In this document: positions 1 to 8,974 of the stretch, piece by piece
Layout: each line of letters begins with the position of its first letter
How positions within the stretch are numbered: the stretch's first letter is position 1
From: Agromyces protaetiae
GTDB lineage: Bacteria; Actinomycetota; Actinomycetes; Actinomycetales; Microbacteriaceae
Length of the DNA: 64,000 nucleotides
Assembly: GCF_004135405.1 (NCBI RefSeq)
Contig: NZ_CP035491.1
Location: 2,542,001 to 2,606,000 of the forward strand
Direction of reading: 5' to 3'
Notes under the pieces: generated by a model
Seen by the model: the letters and a program-made list of their open reading frames with translations, nothing else
What the model was told of the DNA's origin: nothing
Database searches by the model: none
Position numbers and translations under genes: made by a program

Positions 1-2
1 AT

Positions 3-1673
3 GCGAGCGACATCCTGCGCCTGGCGATCCCGACGCGGTACGTCCGCGTCGAGCGGGCATGGCTCGCCGACGCGGCGACGCCCGACCCGGGGCCGCTTCC
101 GCGCCGCGAGGCGCTGCCTGCGATCGCGGGGTATGCGCCGGGTCGGGTCGAGCAGGGCATCATCGAAGGCGAGCGGATGTCTCTGCCGGCCGATCCTCGG
201 CCGGTGCGACTGCCCGACGGCACGTGGGTCGGCGCGTGGGCGGCGACGCTCGCGCTCGCAGCCGCGCACGCGCTTGCCGACGACCGTTCGTCGCTGCTCG
301 TCGTGCCCGACTACCGCGATCAGGAGCAGCTCGAGGCGGCGCTCGGCGCCGTCGTCGATCCGCGCCGTGTGCTGCGCACCGATGCGCGGCAGGCCGGCGG
401 ACCGAGGTATCGCGCGTTCCTCGAGATGACGGGCGACGCGGCGCGGATCATCATCGGCAACCGTTCGACGGTGTACGCGCCGGCGGCGCGGCTCGGTCTC
501 ATCGCGATGTGGGACGACGGCGACGCGCTCCAGCAGGAACCGCTCGCGCCCGGTGTCCATCCACGCGATGCGGCGCTCATCCGCCAGGAGCAATCGGGTG
601 CGGCGCTCGTGTTCCTCGCGCACTCGCAGAGCGTCGAGGTGCATCGACTCGTCGAACTGGGGTGGGTGCGGGCGATCGAACCGAAGGGGCAGACTCGCCC
701 GAAGGCGGTCGTGACCGAGCAGCAGGCCGACGAGGCATCCGGTGCCGCTCGCATCCCGTCCGCTGCGTGGCGGGCCGCGCAGCAGGCGCTCGAACAGGGT
801 CCGGTGCTCGTGCAGGTCGCACGCCCGGGGCATTCGCCGCTGCTCGTGTGCGACCGCTGCCGCGAGCCCGCGCGGTGCGCGGCGTGCGGGGGAGCGCTCG
901 TCGTGCCGCGTGGCGGGGGTGTCGCGAGGTGCACCTTGTGCGCGACCGCCGCGGGCGACTGGAAGTGTCCCGTATGCGAAGGCGCGAAGCTGCGTGCCGC
1001 GACCGTCGGCGCGAGCCGCACGGCCGAGGAACTCGGGCGGGCGTTCCCGCGGGCGAAGGTCGTGCTCTCCGACGGCGAACGGCCGGTGTTGCGCGTCGGC
1101 CCGGAGCCCGCGCTCGTCGTCGCGACGCGCGGCGCCGAGCCGGTCGCGGAGGGCGGGTACCGCGCAGTGCTGCTCCTCGACGGCGATCGGATGCTGCTGC
1201 GCGAGTCTCTGCGGGTAGCCGAGGACTGTCTGCGGTGGTGGTCGAATGCCGCCGCGCTCGCCGCTCCCGGTTCACCGGTGTTCTTGGTGGGGGTGGGTGG
1301 CGCGCTCGCGCAGGCGTTCGCGACCTGGCGTCAGCCGGAGTGGGCCGGCGAGGAGTTGCAGGCGCGGCGGGCGTTGAGGTTTCCTCCCGCGGTACGTGTG
1401 GCGACGGTCACGAGTTCGCCTGAGCGGCTCGACCGGGCGCTCGATGCGGCGCGGGCCGTCGAGGGGGTCGACGTGCTCGGCCCGACGCCGGCGGGCGAAG
1501 GGCTCTCGCGCGCGATCGTGAGATTCGACTACGCGCGCGGGGCGGCGGTGGCGACGACGCTCCGCGCCGAGACGATTCGCGCAGCCACCGAGCGGCGTCG
1601 CCCGGTCGCCGGCCGAAAGGCGGGCCGACCGCCCGTGCTCAAGGTGAGGTTCGACGACCCCGACGTGCCGTAG
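3..1673 (+). CDS. priA: Primosomal protein N' (PriA-like), 3' part only
   Basis: The reading frame is open from base 3, so the gene begins before the window; about 556 residues are visible. PriA recognises stalled or collapsed replication forks and starts reloading of the replicative helicase. A cysteine cluster is visible (CDRCREPARCAACGG, then CTLC and CPVCEG), the zinc-binding region of the PriA family. I see no intact helicase motifs in the visible part: no DEAH box, and the central region has diverged to WDDGDAL. This is known for actinobacterial PriA, usually annotated as a probable replication restart protein without ATPase activity. The gene ends 50 bases before fmt, an arrangement (priA-fmt-rsmB) common in bacteria. 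The 5' end, and hence the full length, cannot be judged. Confidence 0.93.
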   Translation, partial: ASDILRLAIPTRYVRVERAWLADAATPDPGPLPRREALPAIAGYAPGRVEQGIIEGERMSLPADPRPVRLPDGTWVGAWAATLALAAAHALADDRSSLLVVPDYRDQEQLEAALGAVVDPRRVLRTDARQAGGPRYRAFLEMTGDAARIIIGNRSTVYAPAARLGLIAMWDDGDALQQEPLAPGVHPRDAALIRQEQSGAALVFLAHSQSVEVHRLVELGWVRAIEPKGQTRPKAVVTEQQADEASGAARIPSAAWRAAQQALEQGPVLVQVARPGHSPLLVCDRCREPARCAACGGALVVPRGGGVARCTLCATAAGDWKCPVCEGAKLRAATVGASRTAEELGRAFPRAKVVLSDGERPVLRVGPEPALVVATRGAEPVAEGGYRAVLLLDGDRMLLRESLRVAEDCLRWWSNAAALAAPGSPVFLVGVGGALAQAFATWRQPEWAGEELQARRALRFPPAVRVATVTSSPERLDRALDAARAVEGVDVLGPTPAGEGLSRAIVRFDYARGAAVATTLRAETIRAATERRRPVAGRKAGRPPVLKVRFDDPDVP

Positions 1674-1723
1674 GCCACGAGCACCGAATGCAGCTCCCGG
1701 TCGGGGTCGGGAAGAATGGCAGC

Positions 1724-2692
1724 GTGACTTCTCTGCGCCTCGTCTTCGCCGGTACACCCTCGGTCGCCGTTCCGAGCCTCGAACGGCTGGTCGCGAGCGG
1801 GCACGAGGTCGTCGGCGTCGTGACCCGTCCCGACGCACCGCTCGGCCGGAAGCGAGTGCTGACCCCGTCGCCCGTCGCGGCGGCGGCCGAACGTCTCGGC
1901 ATCCCCGTCATCAAGGCTGCGCGGCTCGATGCCGATGCGACGGCCGAGGTCGAGGCGTTGCGGCCCGATCTGGGCGTCGTCGTCGCCTATGGCGGCCTCG
2001 TGCGCGAGCCCTTGCTCTCGCTCCCGAGACACGGCTGGATCAACCTGCACTTCTCGCTGTTGCCCGCGTGGCGCGGCGCCGCGCCCGTGCAGCACGCGAT
2101 CATCGCGGGCGACGAGCTCGCCGGGGCATCCGTCTTCCGTCTCGTGCCCGAGCTCGACGCGGGCGACGTGTTCGCGATGCTGAGCCGCCCGGCCGACCCG
2201 ACCGCGACGGCGGGGGAGACGCTCGAGGCTCTCGCCGTCGAGGGGGCGGGGCTCCTCGCCGACGTCGTCGACGCGATCCGCGACGGTTCGGCCGTCGCGA
2301 CTGCGCAGACGGGCGAGCCGACGTTCGCGCCGAAGCTCGCGATCGACGACGCGCGCCTCGACTGGTCGCGACCGGCTCGCGAGGTGCTCGCGCGGTCCCG
2401 CGGGGTCACGCCCGAGCCCGGCGCGTGGACGACGATCGACGGCGAGCGGCTGAAGGTGCTCGAGGTGCGCGAGGCGCTGACTTCGGATGTCTCGGGCGCG
2501 GGCGATTCCGCCGACGCGACCGATGCCCCTCTGCTCGCCCCCGGCGAGGTGCGCCCCGAACGCAGGCGCGTCCTGGTCGGCACGGCCGACCGGGCGATCG
2601 AACTCGTGCGCGTGCAACCCGCCGGGAAGGGCGCGATGACGGCGGCCGATTGGGGCCGAGGCCTCGGCGATCGCGCCGTCGTGCTCGTCTGA
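1724..2692 (+). CDS. fmt: Methionyl-tRNA formyltransferase
   Basis: This enzyme transfers a formyl group from 10-formyl-tetrahydrofolate to Met-tRNA-fMet, making the initiator tRNA. The 322-residue product has the N-terminal formyltransferase Rossmann domain. It carries the family signature INLHFSLLPAWRGAAPVQ, with the catalytic Asn and His, followed by the C-terminal OB-like domain. I chose the GTG at 1724 because it gives the usual N-terminus (VTSLRLVFAGTPSVAVPSL) and is preceded by GGGAAG; an upstream in-frame ATG at 1688 would add 12 atypical residues. It lies between priA and rsmB. Confidence 0.95.
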   Translation: MTSLRLVFAGTPSVAVPSLERLVASGHEVVGVVTRPDAPLGRKRVLTPSPVAAAAERLGIPVIKAARLDADATAEVEALRPDLGVVVAYGGLVREPLLSLPRHGWINLHFSLLPAWRGAAPVQHAIIAGDELAGASVFRLVPELDAGDVFAMLSRPADPTATAGETLEALAVEGAGLLADVVDAIRDGSAVATAQTGEPTFAPKLAIDDARLDWSRPAREVLARSRGVTPEPGAWTTIDGERLKVLEVREALTSDVSGAGDSADATDAPLLAPGEVRPERRRVLVGTADRAIELVRVQPAGKGAMTAADWGRGLGDRAVVLV

Positions 2693-2724
2693 GCGCTTCA
2701 CAGCGCCACGAGGCATCCGCCGCG

Positions 2725-2730
2725 TAGGGT
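2725..2730 (+). promoter_or_regulatory. -10 element of rsmB, leaderless type
   Basis: TAGGGT ends 6 bases before the GTG start of rsmB, which places the expected transcription start at or next to the first base of the start codon. No Shine-Dalgarno sequence precedes this GTG. Confidence 0.6.
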
Positions 2731-2736
2731 TGACGG

Positions 2737-4158
2737 GTGGAACCTGCAGCACGCTCTCGTCGCCCTCGGAACGACCGCGATCGGCGACCAGTGCGAGTGT
2801 CGCCCGCGCGCATCGTCGCCCACGAGGTGCTCGGCGCCGTGCGCGACGACGAGGCGTACGCGAACCTCCTGCTGCCGAACCGCATCGAGCGTTCGAAGCT
2901 CAGCGAGGCCGACGCCGCACTCGCGACCGAGTTGACGTACGGCACGCTGCGGCTCTCCGGCTATTACGACGCCGTCATCGAGATCGCCGCGAACCGCTCG
3001 GTCGCCCAGATCGATCCGGCGGTGCTCGACATCCTCCGTCTCGGCGCCCATCAATTGCTCGCGACGCGCGTGCCGACGCATGCGGCCGTGCACGAGCAGG
3101 TCGTCATCGCGCACCGGGTCGCGCCGCAGGCGGCGGGGTTCGTGAACGCGGTGCTCCGCACGCTTTCGCGCACCGACGCCGACGAGTGGAAGACACGCGT
3201 CGCTGCTCGAGCGAAGACCGAGGACGCACGCCTGGCCGCCGTGCACTCGCATCCCGAGTGGATCGTGCGGGCACTTCGGGCGGCGCTCGACCGCGACGAG
3301 CGCGCAGGGGAGCTCGAGGCGCTGCTCGCCGCCGACAACGTCTCGCCGCGCGTGAACCTCGCGGTCCTCCCTGGCCTCGGCGACGAGACGCCCGCAGACC
3401 TCGGCACCCCCAACACCTACTCGCCGCTGGGCTTCACGGCCGAGCGTCCCATCGCGCTCGTCGGCGCGCACGAGGGGCGCGTTCGCGTGCAAGACGAGGG
3501 CTCGCAGCTCGCGGCGCTCGCGCTCACGCGTGCGAAGCCCGTCGAACCGGGGGAGCGGTGGCTCGACCTCTGCGCCGGCCCGGGCGGCAAGACGGCGATC
3601 CTGGCCACCGAGGCGCTCGCGGGCGACGCCGTGCTCGTCGCGAACGAACTCGTGCCCGCCCGCACCGAACTCGTTCGCCGTGCGATCGCGGGCGTGCCGC
3701 TCGACGTGCCCGTGCGGACGGGCGACGGCCGCGATCTCGAGATCGCGGCGCTCGGATCTCCCGACGGATTCGATCGCATTCTGCTCGACGCGCCCTGCAC
3801 GGGGCTCGGCGCGCTCCGGCGGCGCCCAGAGGCGAGGTGGCGCAAGCAGCCGACGGATGTCCCCGCGCTCTCGCTGCTTCAGGGCGAACTCGTCGACGCG
3901 GCCCTCCGGGCCCTCCGTCCCGGGGGCCTCCTCGGGTATGTGACGTGCTCGCCGCACACGGCCGAGACGCACGGCACGATCGCCGCCGCACGCAAGCGGT
4001 GGGGAGACCGGATCGAGTCGGTCGACACGCGTGCCGTGATCGAGGCCGTGGCGGAGCATCCGATCGATGTCCGCGGGGACGGGTCGACGGTGCAGCTCTG
4101 GCCGCACGCGCACGGCACTGATGCGATGTTCATCGCACTCCTCCGAAAGACCTCCTGA
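2737..4158 (+). CDS. rsmB: 16S rRNA (cytosine-C5)-methyltransferase RsmB/NOP family
   Basis: The 473-residue protein has an N-terminal NusB-like RNA-binding domain (about residues 25-150) and a C-terminal SAM-dependent RNA m5C methyltransferase domain. Visible motifs are the SAM loop LDLCAGPGGKTAILA, the proline-cysteine motif APCTGLGALRRRPEARW, and the catalytic TCS in YVTCSPHTAETHG. By family it methylates C967 of 16S rRNA (E. coli numbering). The GTG start follows a TAGGGT box at leaderless spacing. The gene sits between fmt and rpe in the conserved fmt-rsmB-rpe order. The first 25 residues are Arg-rich and poorly conserved, so an internal start is possible. Confidence 0.93.
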   Translation: MEPAARSRRPRNDRDRRPVRVSPARIVAHEVLGAVRDDEAYANLLLPNRIERSKLSEADAALATELTYGTLRLSGYYDAVIEIAANRSVAQIDPAVLDILRLGAHQLLATRVPTHAAVHEQVVIAHRVAPQAAGFVNAVLRTLSRTDADEWKTRVAARAKTEDARLAAVHSHPEWIVRALRAALDRDERAGELEALLAADNVSPRVNLAVLPGLGDETPADLGTPNTYSPLGFTAERPIALVGAHEGRVRVQDEGSQLAALALTRAKPVEPGERWLDLCAGPGGKTAILATEALAGDAVLVANELVPARTELVRRAIAGVPLDVPVRTGDGRDLEIAALGSPDGFDRILLDAPCTGLGALRRRPEARWRKQPTDVPALSLLQGELVDAALRALRPGGLLGYVTCSPHTAETHGTIAAARKRWGDRIESVDTRAVIEAVAEHPIDVRGDGSTVQLWPHAHGTDAMFIALLRKTS

Positions 4159-4182
4159 AGGCACCGGACGGTTCGCCCTCGC

Positions 4183-4188
4183 TAGGCT
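4183..4188 (+). promoter_or_regulatory. -10 element of rpe, leaderless type
   Basis: TAGGCT ends 7 bases before the ATG of rpe, just after the rsmB stop. The intervening bases CGGAAGC contain a weak GGAAG that could also serve as a ribosome binding site. Confidence 0.55.
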
Positions 4189-4195
4189 CGGAAGC

Positions 4196-4894
4196 ATGAC
4201 GACGCGCATCAATCCGAGCATCCTGGCCGCCGACTTCGCGAACCTCGAGCACGAGCTCGGGCGGATCGCGACGGCCGATCTCGTGCACGTCGACGTCATG
4301 GACAACCACTTCGTGCCGAACCTCACGATCGGCCGTCCGGTGGTCGAGCGGATCGCCCAGGTGTCGCCGATTCCGCTCGACGTGCACCTCATGATCGAAG
4401 ATCCTGACCGGTGGGCGCCCGGCTACGCCGAGGCGGGCGCGGCGAGTGTGACCTTCCATGTCGAGTCCGCGAACGACCCCGTGGCGATCGCGCGGCGTTT
4501 GCGCGAGATCGGGGCGCGCGCCGGCGTCGCGCTGAAGCCCGGCACTCCCGTGGAGCCGTTCCTCGACGTGCTCGACGAGTTCGATCAGGTGCTCGTCATG
4601 ACGGTCGAGCCGGGCTTCGGCGGCCAGGCGTTCATGCCGGAGACGATGCCCAAGCTCTCCCGGGTCGCCGCGGCCGTGCGCGAGCGCGGGCTCGACGTGT
4701 GGCTCCAGGTCGACGGCGGCATCACGGTCGACACCCTCGGCATCGCGCTCGAGGCGGGTGCCGACACCTTCGTCGCGGGGTCCGCGGTGTTCAAGGGCGA
4801 CCCCGCGGAGCAGATCGCGGACCTGCGCGCCGCCGCTTCGGCACACGTGCACGTCAGGAACCACCCCGCCGGCACCGATAGGCTGGACGGGTGA
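4196..4894 (+). CDS. rpe: Ribulose-phosphate 3-epimerase
   Basis: It interconverts D-ribulose 5-phosphate and D-xylulose 5-phosphate in the non-oxidative pentose phosphate pathway. The 232-residue TIM barrel shows the epimerase motifs [10 protein letters not shown] at the N-terminus, [15 protein letters not shown] and DVHLMI with metal and catalytic residues, [10 protein letters not shown], and the phosphate-binding VDGGI. The start at 4196 fits the family N-terminus ([14 protein letters not shown]); an upstream in-frame ATG adds 43 residues lying inside rsmB. The last four bases overlap hisE (GTGA). The other pentose-phosphate genes lie at 42-50 kb. Confidence 0.96.
   Translation: MTTRINPSILAADFANLEHELGRIATADLVHVDVMDNHFVPNLTIGRPVVERIAQVSPIPLDVHLMIEDPDRWAPGYAEAGAASVTFHVESANDPVAIARRLREIGARAGVALKPGTPVEPFLDVLDEFDQVLVMTVEPGFGGQAFMPETMPKLSRVAAAVRERGLDVWLQVDGGITVDTLGIALEAGADTFVAGSAVFKGDPAEQIADLRAAASAHVHVRNHPAGTDRLDG
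4879..4884 (+). promoter_or_regulatory. -10 element of hisE, inside the rpe 3' end
   Basis: TAGGCT lies within the last codons of rpe (reading D-R-L-D-G-stop) and ends 6 bases before the hisE GTG. The his segment may therefore have its own leaderless transcript besides read-through from rpe. Confidence 0.55.
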
Positions 4895-5154
4895 AAACCT
4901 TCGACGACCTCTTCGTCGAGCTCGCAGACAAAGCCCGCACCCGCCCTGAGGGTTCCGGCACCGTGCGCGAACTCGACGCCGGAGTGCACGCCATCGGCAA
5001 GAAGATCGTCGAGGAGGCGGCCGAGGTCTGGATGGCCGCCGAGTACCAGTCCGACGACGAAACCTCCGAAGAGATCTCGCAGCTCCTGTACCACCTGCAG
5101 GTCCTCATGCTCGCGAAAGGCCTGACGCCCGCCGACGTGTACCGACATCTCTGA
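4891..5154 (+). CDS. hisE: Phosphoribosyl-ATP pyrophosphatase
   Basis: It catalyses the second step of histidine synthesis, hydrolysing phosphoribosyl-ATP to phosphoribosyl-AMP and pyrophosphate. The 87-residue protein is a stand-alone HisE of the all-alpha MazG-like fold, with the metal-binding motif [21 protein letters not shown]. The GTG start overlaps the rpe stop by four bases and also sits at leaderless distance from a TAGGCT box. hisG follows after 49 bases. HisE and HisI are separate here, as usual in actinobacteria, rather than fused. Confidence 0.96.
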   Translation: MKTFDDLFVELADKARTRPEGSGTVRELDAGVHAIGKKIVEEAAEVWMAAEYQSDDETSEEISQLLYHLQVLMLAKGLTPADVYRHL

Positions 5155-5203
5155 TCGACGTCCTTCCATGACCGATCAGACACTCCGACACGAAAGCCAG
5201 AGA

Positions 5204-6043
5204 ATGCTCCGCATCGCCGTGCCCAACAAGGGCTCGCTCGCCGACATCGCAGCCGAGATGCTGTACGAGGCCGGGTACACCGGCCGCCGCGACGCCAAAG
5301 AACTGTTCGTCGCCGACCACCGCAACGGGGTCGAGTTCTTCTACCTCCGTCCGCGCGACATCGCCACCTACGTCGGCTCGGGCGCGCTCGACGTCGGCAT
5401 CACGGGTCGCGACCTCCTGCTCGATTCGGGTTCGGATGCCACCGAGATCGCCGCGCTCGGATTCGGCGACTCGACGTTCCGCTTCGCCGGCCCCGCCGGG
5501 GTCTTCGCCGAACTCGCCGACCTCGAGGGCGTGCGCGTGGCGACGAGCTATCCGGGCCTCGTGGGCGAGTTCCTCGCCAAGCACGGCGTGACGGCGAACC
5601 TCGTGAAGCTCGACGGCGCGGTCGAATCGGCCGTCCGGCTCGGCGTGGCAGACGCCGTCGCCGACGTCGTCTCGACGGGCACGACGCTCCGCCAGGCCGG
5701 TCTCGAGATCTTCGGGCCGGTCATCCTCGAGTCCGAGGCCGTCTTCATCGGCTCGGGCGTCGAACAGTCGGGCACGCAGACCCTCCTCCGGCGACTCCAG
5801 GGCGTGCTCGTCGCGCGCCGCTACGTGCTCCTCGACTACGACGTGCCGCGCTCGCAACTCGAGGCCGCGACGGCCGCCGCGCCGGGCTTCGAATCGCCGA
5901 CGATCTCGCCCCTCCACGACCCCGAGTGGGCGGCCGTGCGCGTGATGATTCCGCGCATCGGCATGAACCAGGTCATGGACACGCTCTACGAGCTCGGTGC
6001 GCGCGCGATCCTCGTGAGCGCCATCCACGCGGCGAGGTTGTGA
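5204..6043 (+). CDS. hisG: ATP phosphoribosyltransferase
   Basis: This is the committed first step of histidine synthesis: ATP and PRPP give phosphoribosyl-ATP. At 279 residues it is the long HisG form, with a C-terminal ACT-like regulatory domain (about residues 205-279) that binds histidine for feedback inhibition. The catalytic part shows [36 protein letters not shown] and the PRPP loop [17 protein letters not shown] prefer ATG 5204 ([10 protein letters not shown]), which matches the family N-terminus; ATG 5168 in the same frame would add 12 residues. It overlaps hisF by four bases (GTGA). Confidence 0.95.
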   Translation: MLRIAVPNKGSLADIAAEMLYEAGYTGRRDAKELFVADHRNGVEFFYLRPRDIATYVGSGALDVGITGRDLLLDSGSDATEIAALGFGDSTFRFAGPAGVFAELADLEGVRVATSYPGLVGEFLAKHGVTANLVKLDGAVESAVRLGVADAVADVVSTGTTLRQAGLEIFGPVILESEAVFIGSGVEQSGTQTLLRRLQGVLVARRYVLLDYDVPRSQLEAATAAAPGFESPTISPLHDPEWAAVRVMIPRIGMNQVMDTLYELGARAILVSAIHAARL

Positions 6044-6810
6044 GCGACATGACCCTCGCCGTCCGAGTCATCCCGTGCCTCGACGTCGCGGCGGGCCGCG
6101 TCGTCAAGGGTGTCAACTTCCAGAACCTGCGTGACGCGGGCGATCCCGTCGAACTCGCAGCGCGGTATGGCGAGCAGGGCGCGGACGAGCTCACGTTCCT
6201 CGACGTCACGGCGACGGTCGACGACCGGTCGACGACGTACGACATGGTGCAGCGCGTCGCAGAGCAGGTGTTCATCCCGCTCACGGTCGGCGGCGGCGTC
6301 CGCAGCGATGAAGACGTCGCGCGCCTGCTCGGCCACGGCGCCGACAAGATCGGCGTCAACAGCGCCGCGATCGCCCGCCCGTCCCTCATCGCCGAGATCG
6401 CCGACCGGTTCGGCGCGCAGGTCGTGGTGCTGTCGCTCGACGTCAAGCGCAGCGGGCGCACCGAGTCGGGCTTCGTCGTCACGACCCACGGCGGGCGCAC
6501 CGAGACCGACCTCGACGCGCTCGCGTGGGCGCGGCTCGCGATCGAGCTCGGCGCAGGGGAACTCCTCGTGAACTCGATCGACGCCGACGGCACCAAGGAG
6601 GGGTACGACCTCGAGCTCACGGCGCTCATGCACGAACTGTCGACCGTGCCCGTCATCGCCTCGGGCGGCGCCGGCGCAGTCGAGCACTTCGCGCCTGCGG
6701 TCGCGGCCGGAGCAGACGCCGTGCTCGCGGCATCCGTGTTCCACAACGGCGAGATGACCATCGGCGAGGTCAAAGCCGCACTCGCGGCCGACGGAAGGAT
6801 CGTGCGATGA
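6040..6810 (+). CDS. hisF: Imidazole glycerol phosphate synthase, cyclase subunit
   Basis: With the glutaminase HisH (not in this window), it converts PRFAR and ammonia to imidazole glycerol phosphate and AICAR. The (beta/alpha)8 barrel of 256 residues carries both catalytic aspartates, in [15 protein letters not shown] and in [13 protein letters not shown], and the phosphate loops VGGGVRS and [11 protein letters not shown]. The GTG at 6040 overlaps the hisG stop (GTGA). The ATG at 6049 three codons later is an equally plausible start, giving [12 protein letters not shown]. The 3' end overlaps hisI by ATGA, so hisG, hisF and hisI are translationally coupled. Confidence 0.95.
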   Translation: MSDMTLAVRVIPCLDVAAGRVVKGVNFQNLRDAGDPVELAARYGEQGADELTFLDVTATVDDRSTTYDMVQRVAEQVFIPLTVGGGVRSDEDVARLLGHGADKIGVNSAAIARPSLIAEIADRFGAQVVVLSLDVKRSGRTESGFVVTTHGGRTETDLDALAWARLAIELGAGELLVNSIDADGTKEGYDLELTALMHELSTVPVIASGGAGAVEHFAPAVAAGADAVLAASVFHNGEMTIGEVKAALAADGRIVR

Positions 6811-7229
6811 GCGAACCCGGCGATGAAGAACTCGAACGCGACGACGAGCCCTGGGCTCCCGACGAGTCGCCGCTCGATCGTGCGCTGTTCAACGCAGACG
6901 GGCTTCTGCCCGCGATCATCCAGCAGCACGACACCCGCGAGGTGCTCATGCTCGGCTGGATGGACCGCGAAGCCCTCCGCCGCACCCTCACCGAGGGGCG
7001 CGTGACGTTCTGGTCGCGCTCGCGCCAGGAGTACTGGCGCAAGGGCGACACGTCCGGGCACGCCCAGTATGTGAAGCACGCCGCGCTCGACTGCGATGCC
7101 GACACCTTGCTCGTGCAGGTCGACCAGATCGGCGTGGCATGCCACACGGGTACGCGCACGTGCTTCGACGGCGATGCGCTCGACGTCACGGTGCTCGACG
7201 TCACCTCGTCGGTGACCGACGGGGTCTGA
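6807..7229 (+). CDS. hisI: Phosphoribosyl-AMP cyclohydrolase
   Basis: It opens the purine ring of phosphoribosyl-AMP, the third step of histidine synthesis. The 140-residue protein contains the family motifs [37 protein letters not shown], and the zinc ligands in [20 protein letters not shown] and RTCF. An acidic N-terminal stretch of about 25 residues precedes the conserved domain. The start overlaps hisF (ATGA). The next gene begins one base after the stop; in many relatives trpE sits at that junction, but it is absent here. Confidence 0.96.
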   Translation: MSEPGDEELERDDEPWAPDESPLDRALFNADGLLPAIIQQHDTREVLMLGWMDREALRRTLTEGRVTFWSRSRQEYWRKGDTSGHAQYVKHAALDCDADTLLVQVDQIGVACHTGTRTCFDGDALDVTVLDVTSSVTDGV

Positions 7230-7230
7230 C

Positions 7231-7923
7231 ATGCGTCGCGAAACGATGAAATTGCCTGCGATCCTCGCGGCTATCGTCGGCGGCGGCCTCGCGCTCCTGT
7301 CGTGGAGCCAAACGTGGTTCGACCTCGTCCTCCGAGCCGACGCGGGCGCCGGGTCCGGCACCCCGATCGAGGTCTCCGGTCAGGTCGCGTCACCTGCCCT
7401 CGCGGCCTTCGGGCTCGCGGGACTCGCGCTCGCGGGCGCGCTCGCGATCGCGGGTCCGGTCATCCGGATCGTGCTCGGCGTGCTGGCTGCGCTCCTCGGC
7501 GGATGCGTCGTGCTCGCCGCCGCACTGACGATGGGCGACCCGGTCGCGGCCGTCTCGCCCGCGGTGACGGATGCCACGGGCGTCGCCGGAGCCGGTCCCA
7601 CGGCGTCGCTCGTCGGCACGGTGACGGCGACGTTCTGGCCGGTGCTCGCATTCGCGGGCGGCGCGTTGCTCGTGGCATCCGGAGTCCTCGTCCTCGCGAC
7701 CGGCACCGTGTGGCCGTCCTCGTCGCGTCGCTACCGCGACGGGGCTGCGCCCGCGTTCGAGCCCGTCGACGGCGCAGCCGAGCCCGAGAGCGCCGTCGCG
7801 TCCGATGCAGGTCGTTCCGAGGCATCCGGTGAGGTGTCCCGCGCCCGTCTGCACCGCAGCGCGTCCGACCGCGCGATCGACGACTGGGATGAGCTCAGCC
7901 GCGGCGACGATCCGACCGGCTGA
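7231..7923 (+). CDS. Trp biosynthesis-associated membrane protein
   Basis: A 230-residue integral membrane protein with four predicted hydrophobic segments (about residues 8-26, 53-75, 77-101, 134-158) and a long hydrophilic, acidic C-terminal tail of about 70 residues. The LLSWSQTWF motif at the end of the first segment and the position just before the HGxxPAAW gene and trpC identify it with the actinobacterial family of Trp-operon membrane proteins. Its biochemical role is unknown to me. It starts one base after hisI, so it belongs to the same transcript. ATG 7246 is an alternative start. Confidence 0.8.
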   Translation: MRRETMKLPAILAAIVGGGLALLSWSQTWFDLVLRADAGAGSGTPIEVSGQVASPALAAFGLAGLALAGALAIAGPVIRIVLGVLAALLGGCVVLAAALTMGDPVAAVSPAVTDATGVAGAGPTASLVGTVTATFWPVLAFAGGALLVASGVLVLATGTVWPSSSRRYRDGAAPAFEPVDGAAEPESAVASDAGRSEASGEVSRARLHRSASDRAIDDWDELSRGDDPTG

Positions 7924-7930
7924 CCGCCGC

Positions 7931-7936
7931 TAGACT
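7931..7936 (+). promoter_or_regulatory. Candidate -10 element before the HGxxPAAW gene and trpCBA
   Basis: TAGACT just after the stop of the preceding membrane-protein gene; the start point would be near 7943, giving a leader of about 25 bases with an AAGGAG at 7958-7963. This would let the HGxxPAAW-trpCBA part be transcribed separately from the his genes. Confidence 0.45.
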
Positions 7937-7967
7937 GACACCCGAACCCCCGCAACGAAGGAGCGAC

Positions 7968-8198
7968 ATGAGCACTGAGACCGCAGATCCCGGCCACGGA
8001 CACTCGCCCGCAGCATGGACCGCCGTCGTGATCATGCTCATCGCGTTCACGATCGGCACCTTCGCCTTCTGGTTCGACCTCGCCTGGCTCGTCTGGGCCT
8101 CGGCCGGTCTCCTCGTCGTCGGCCTCCTCGTCGGCTGGGCGCTCAAGAGCGCCGGCTACGGCGTCGGCGGGTCGAAGACCACGCCCAAGACCCACTGA
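7968..8198 (+). CDS. HGxxPAAW family small membrane protein
   Basis: A 76-residue protein with the defining motif HGHSPAAW at residues 10-17, followed by two hydrophobic segments (about 17-35 and 38-57) and a short polar C-terminus. The family is found next to trpC in actinobacteria, and its function is not known to me. It has one of the clearest ribosome binding sites in the region (AAGGAG, 4-bases spacing) and lies 5 bases upstream of the trpC start. Confidence 0.85.
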   Translation: MSTETADPGHGHSPAAWTAVVIMLIAFTIGTFAFWFDLAWLVWASAGLLVVGLLVGWALKSAGYGVGGSKTTPKTH

Positions 8199-8203
8199 CG
8201 TCC

Positions 8204-8974
8204 GTGCTCAGCGAACTGACGGCGAACGCCGTCGCAGACGCACGCGCCCGCGAGACGGTTCGGTCGCTCGCCGAAGTGCAGGCCGCCGCGAAGGCACGCC
8301 CGCCGGCGCTCGACGCTCTCGCGCTCCTCGCTCCCGGCGAGCGGGTCAAGGTCATCGCCGAGATCAAGCGCTCGAGCCCGTCGCGCGGCGCCCTGGCCCA
8401 GATCGCCGACCCCGCATCGCTCGCCCGCAGCTACGAACTCGGGGGAGCGAGCGCGATCAGCGTCCTCACCGAGGGGCGCAAGTTCGGCGGATCGCTCGCC
8501 GACCTCGAGGCCGTCCGCGAGGCCGTGGCGCTGCCGGTGCTCCGAAAAGACTTCGTCGCGACCGCGTACCAGGTCTACGAGGCACGCGCCGCAGGCGCCG
8601 ACCTCGTGCTCCTCATCGTCGCCGCACTCGATGACGAGACCCTTCGCGAACTCTACGACCTCATCGTGTCGCTCGGCATGACGGCGCTCGTCGAGACGCA
8701 CTCGGCCGACGAGCTCGACCGGGCCGCGGCTCTCGGCGCGAAGCTCATCGGCGTCAACGCGCGCGATCTCACGACGTTCGAACTCGACCGCGACCTCTTC
8801 GGCCGTCTCGCCGACCGGTTCCCCGAGGGGGCGATCCGCGTCGCGGAGTCGGCCGTGCTCACCCCCGACGACGTCGCCCATTACCGACGCGCGGGCGCCG
8901 ACGCGGTGCTCGTGGGCGAGGCCCTCGTCACGGGCGACCCCATCGCGAACCTCTCTGCATTCCTGGCGGTGTGA
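8204..8974 (+). CDS. trpC: Indole-3-glycerol phosphate synthase
   Basis: It converts CdRP (carboxyphenylamino-deoxyribulose phosphate) to indole-3-glycerol phosphate in tryptophan synthesis. The 256-residue barrel has the signature [16 protein letters not shown] with the catalytic Glu and Lys, [18 protein letters not shown], and [12 protein letters not shown]. The GTG at 8204, five bases after the preceding stop, gives the usual N-terminus ([17 protein letters not shown]). No clear ribosome binding site precedes it, suggesting translational coupling. It overlaps trpB by GTGA. trpD, trpE, trpF and trpG are not in the window. Confidence 0.95.
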   Translation: MLSELTANAVADARARETVRSLAEVQAAAKARPPALDALALLAPGERVKVIAEIKRSSPSRGALAQIADPASLARSYELGGASAISVLTEGRKFGGSLADLEAVREAVALPVLRKDFVATAYQVYEARAAGADLVLLIVAALDDETLRELYDLIVSLGMTALVETHSADELDRAAALGAKLIGVNARDLTTFELDRDLFGRLADRFPEGAIRVAESAVLTPDDVAHYRRAGADAVLVGEALVTGDPIANLSAFLAV

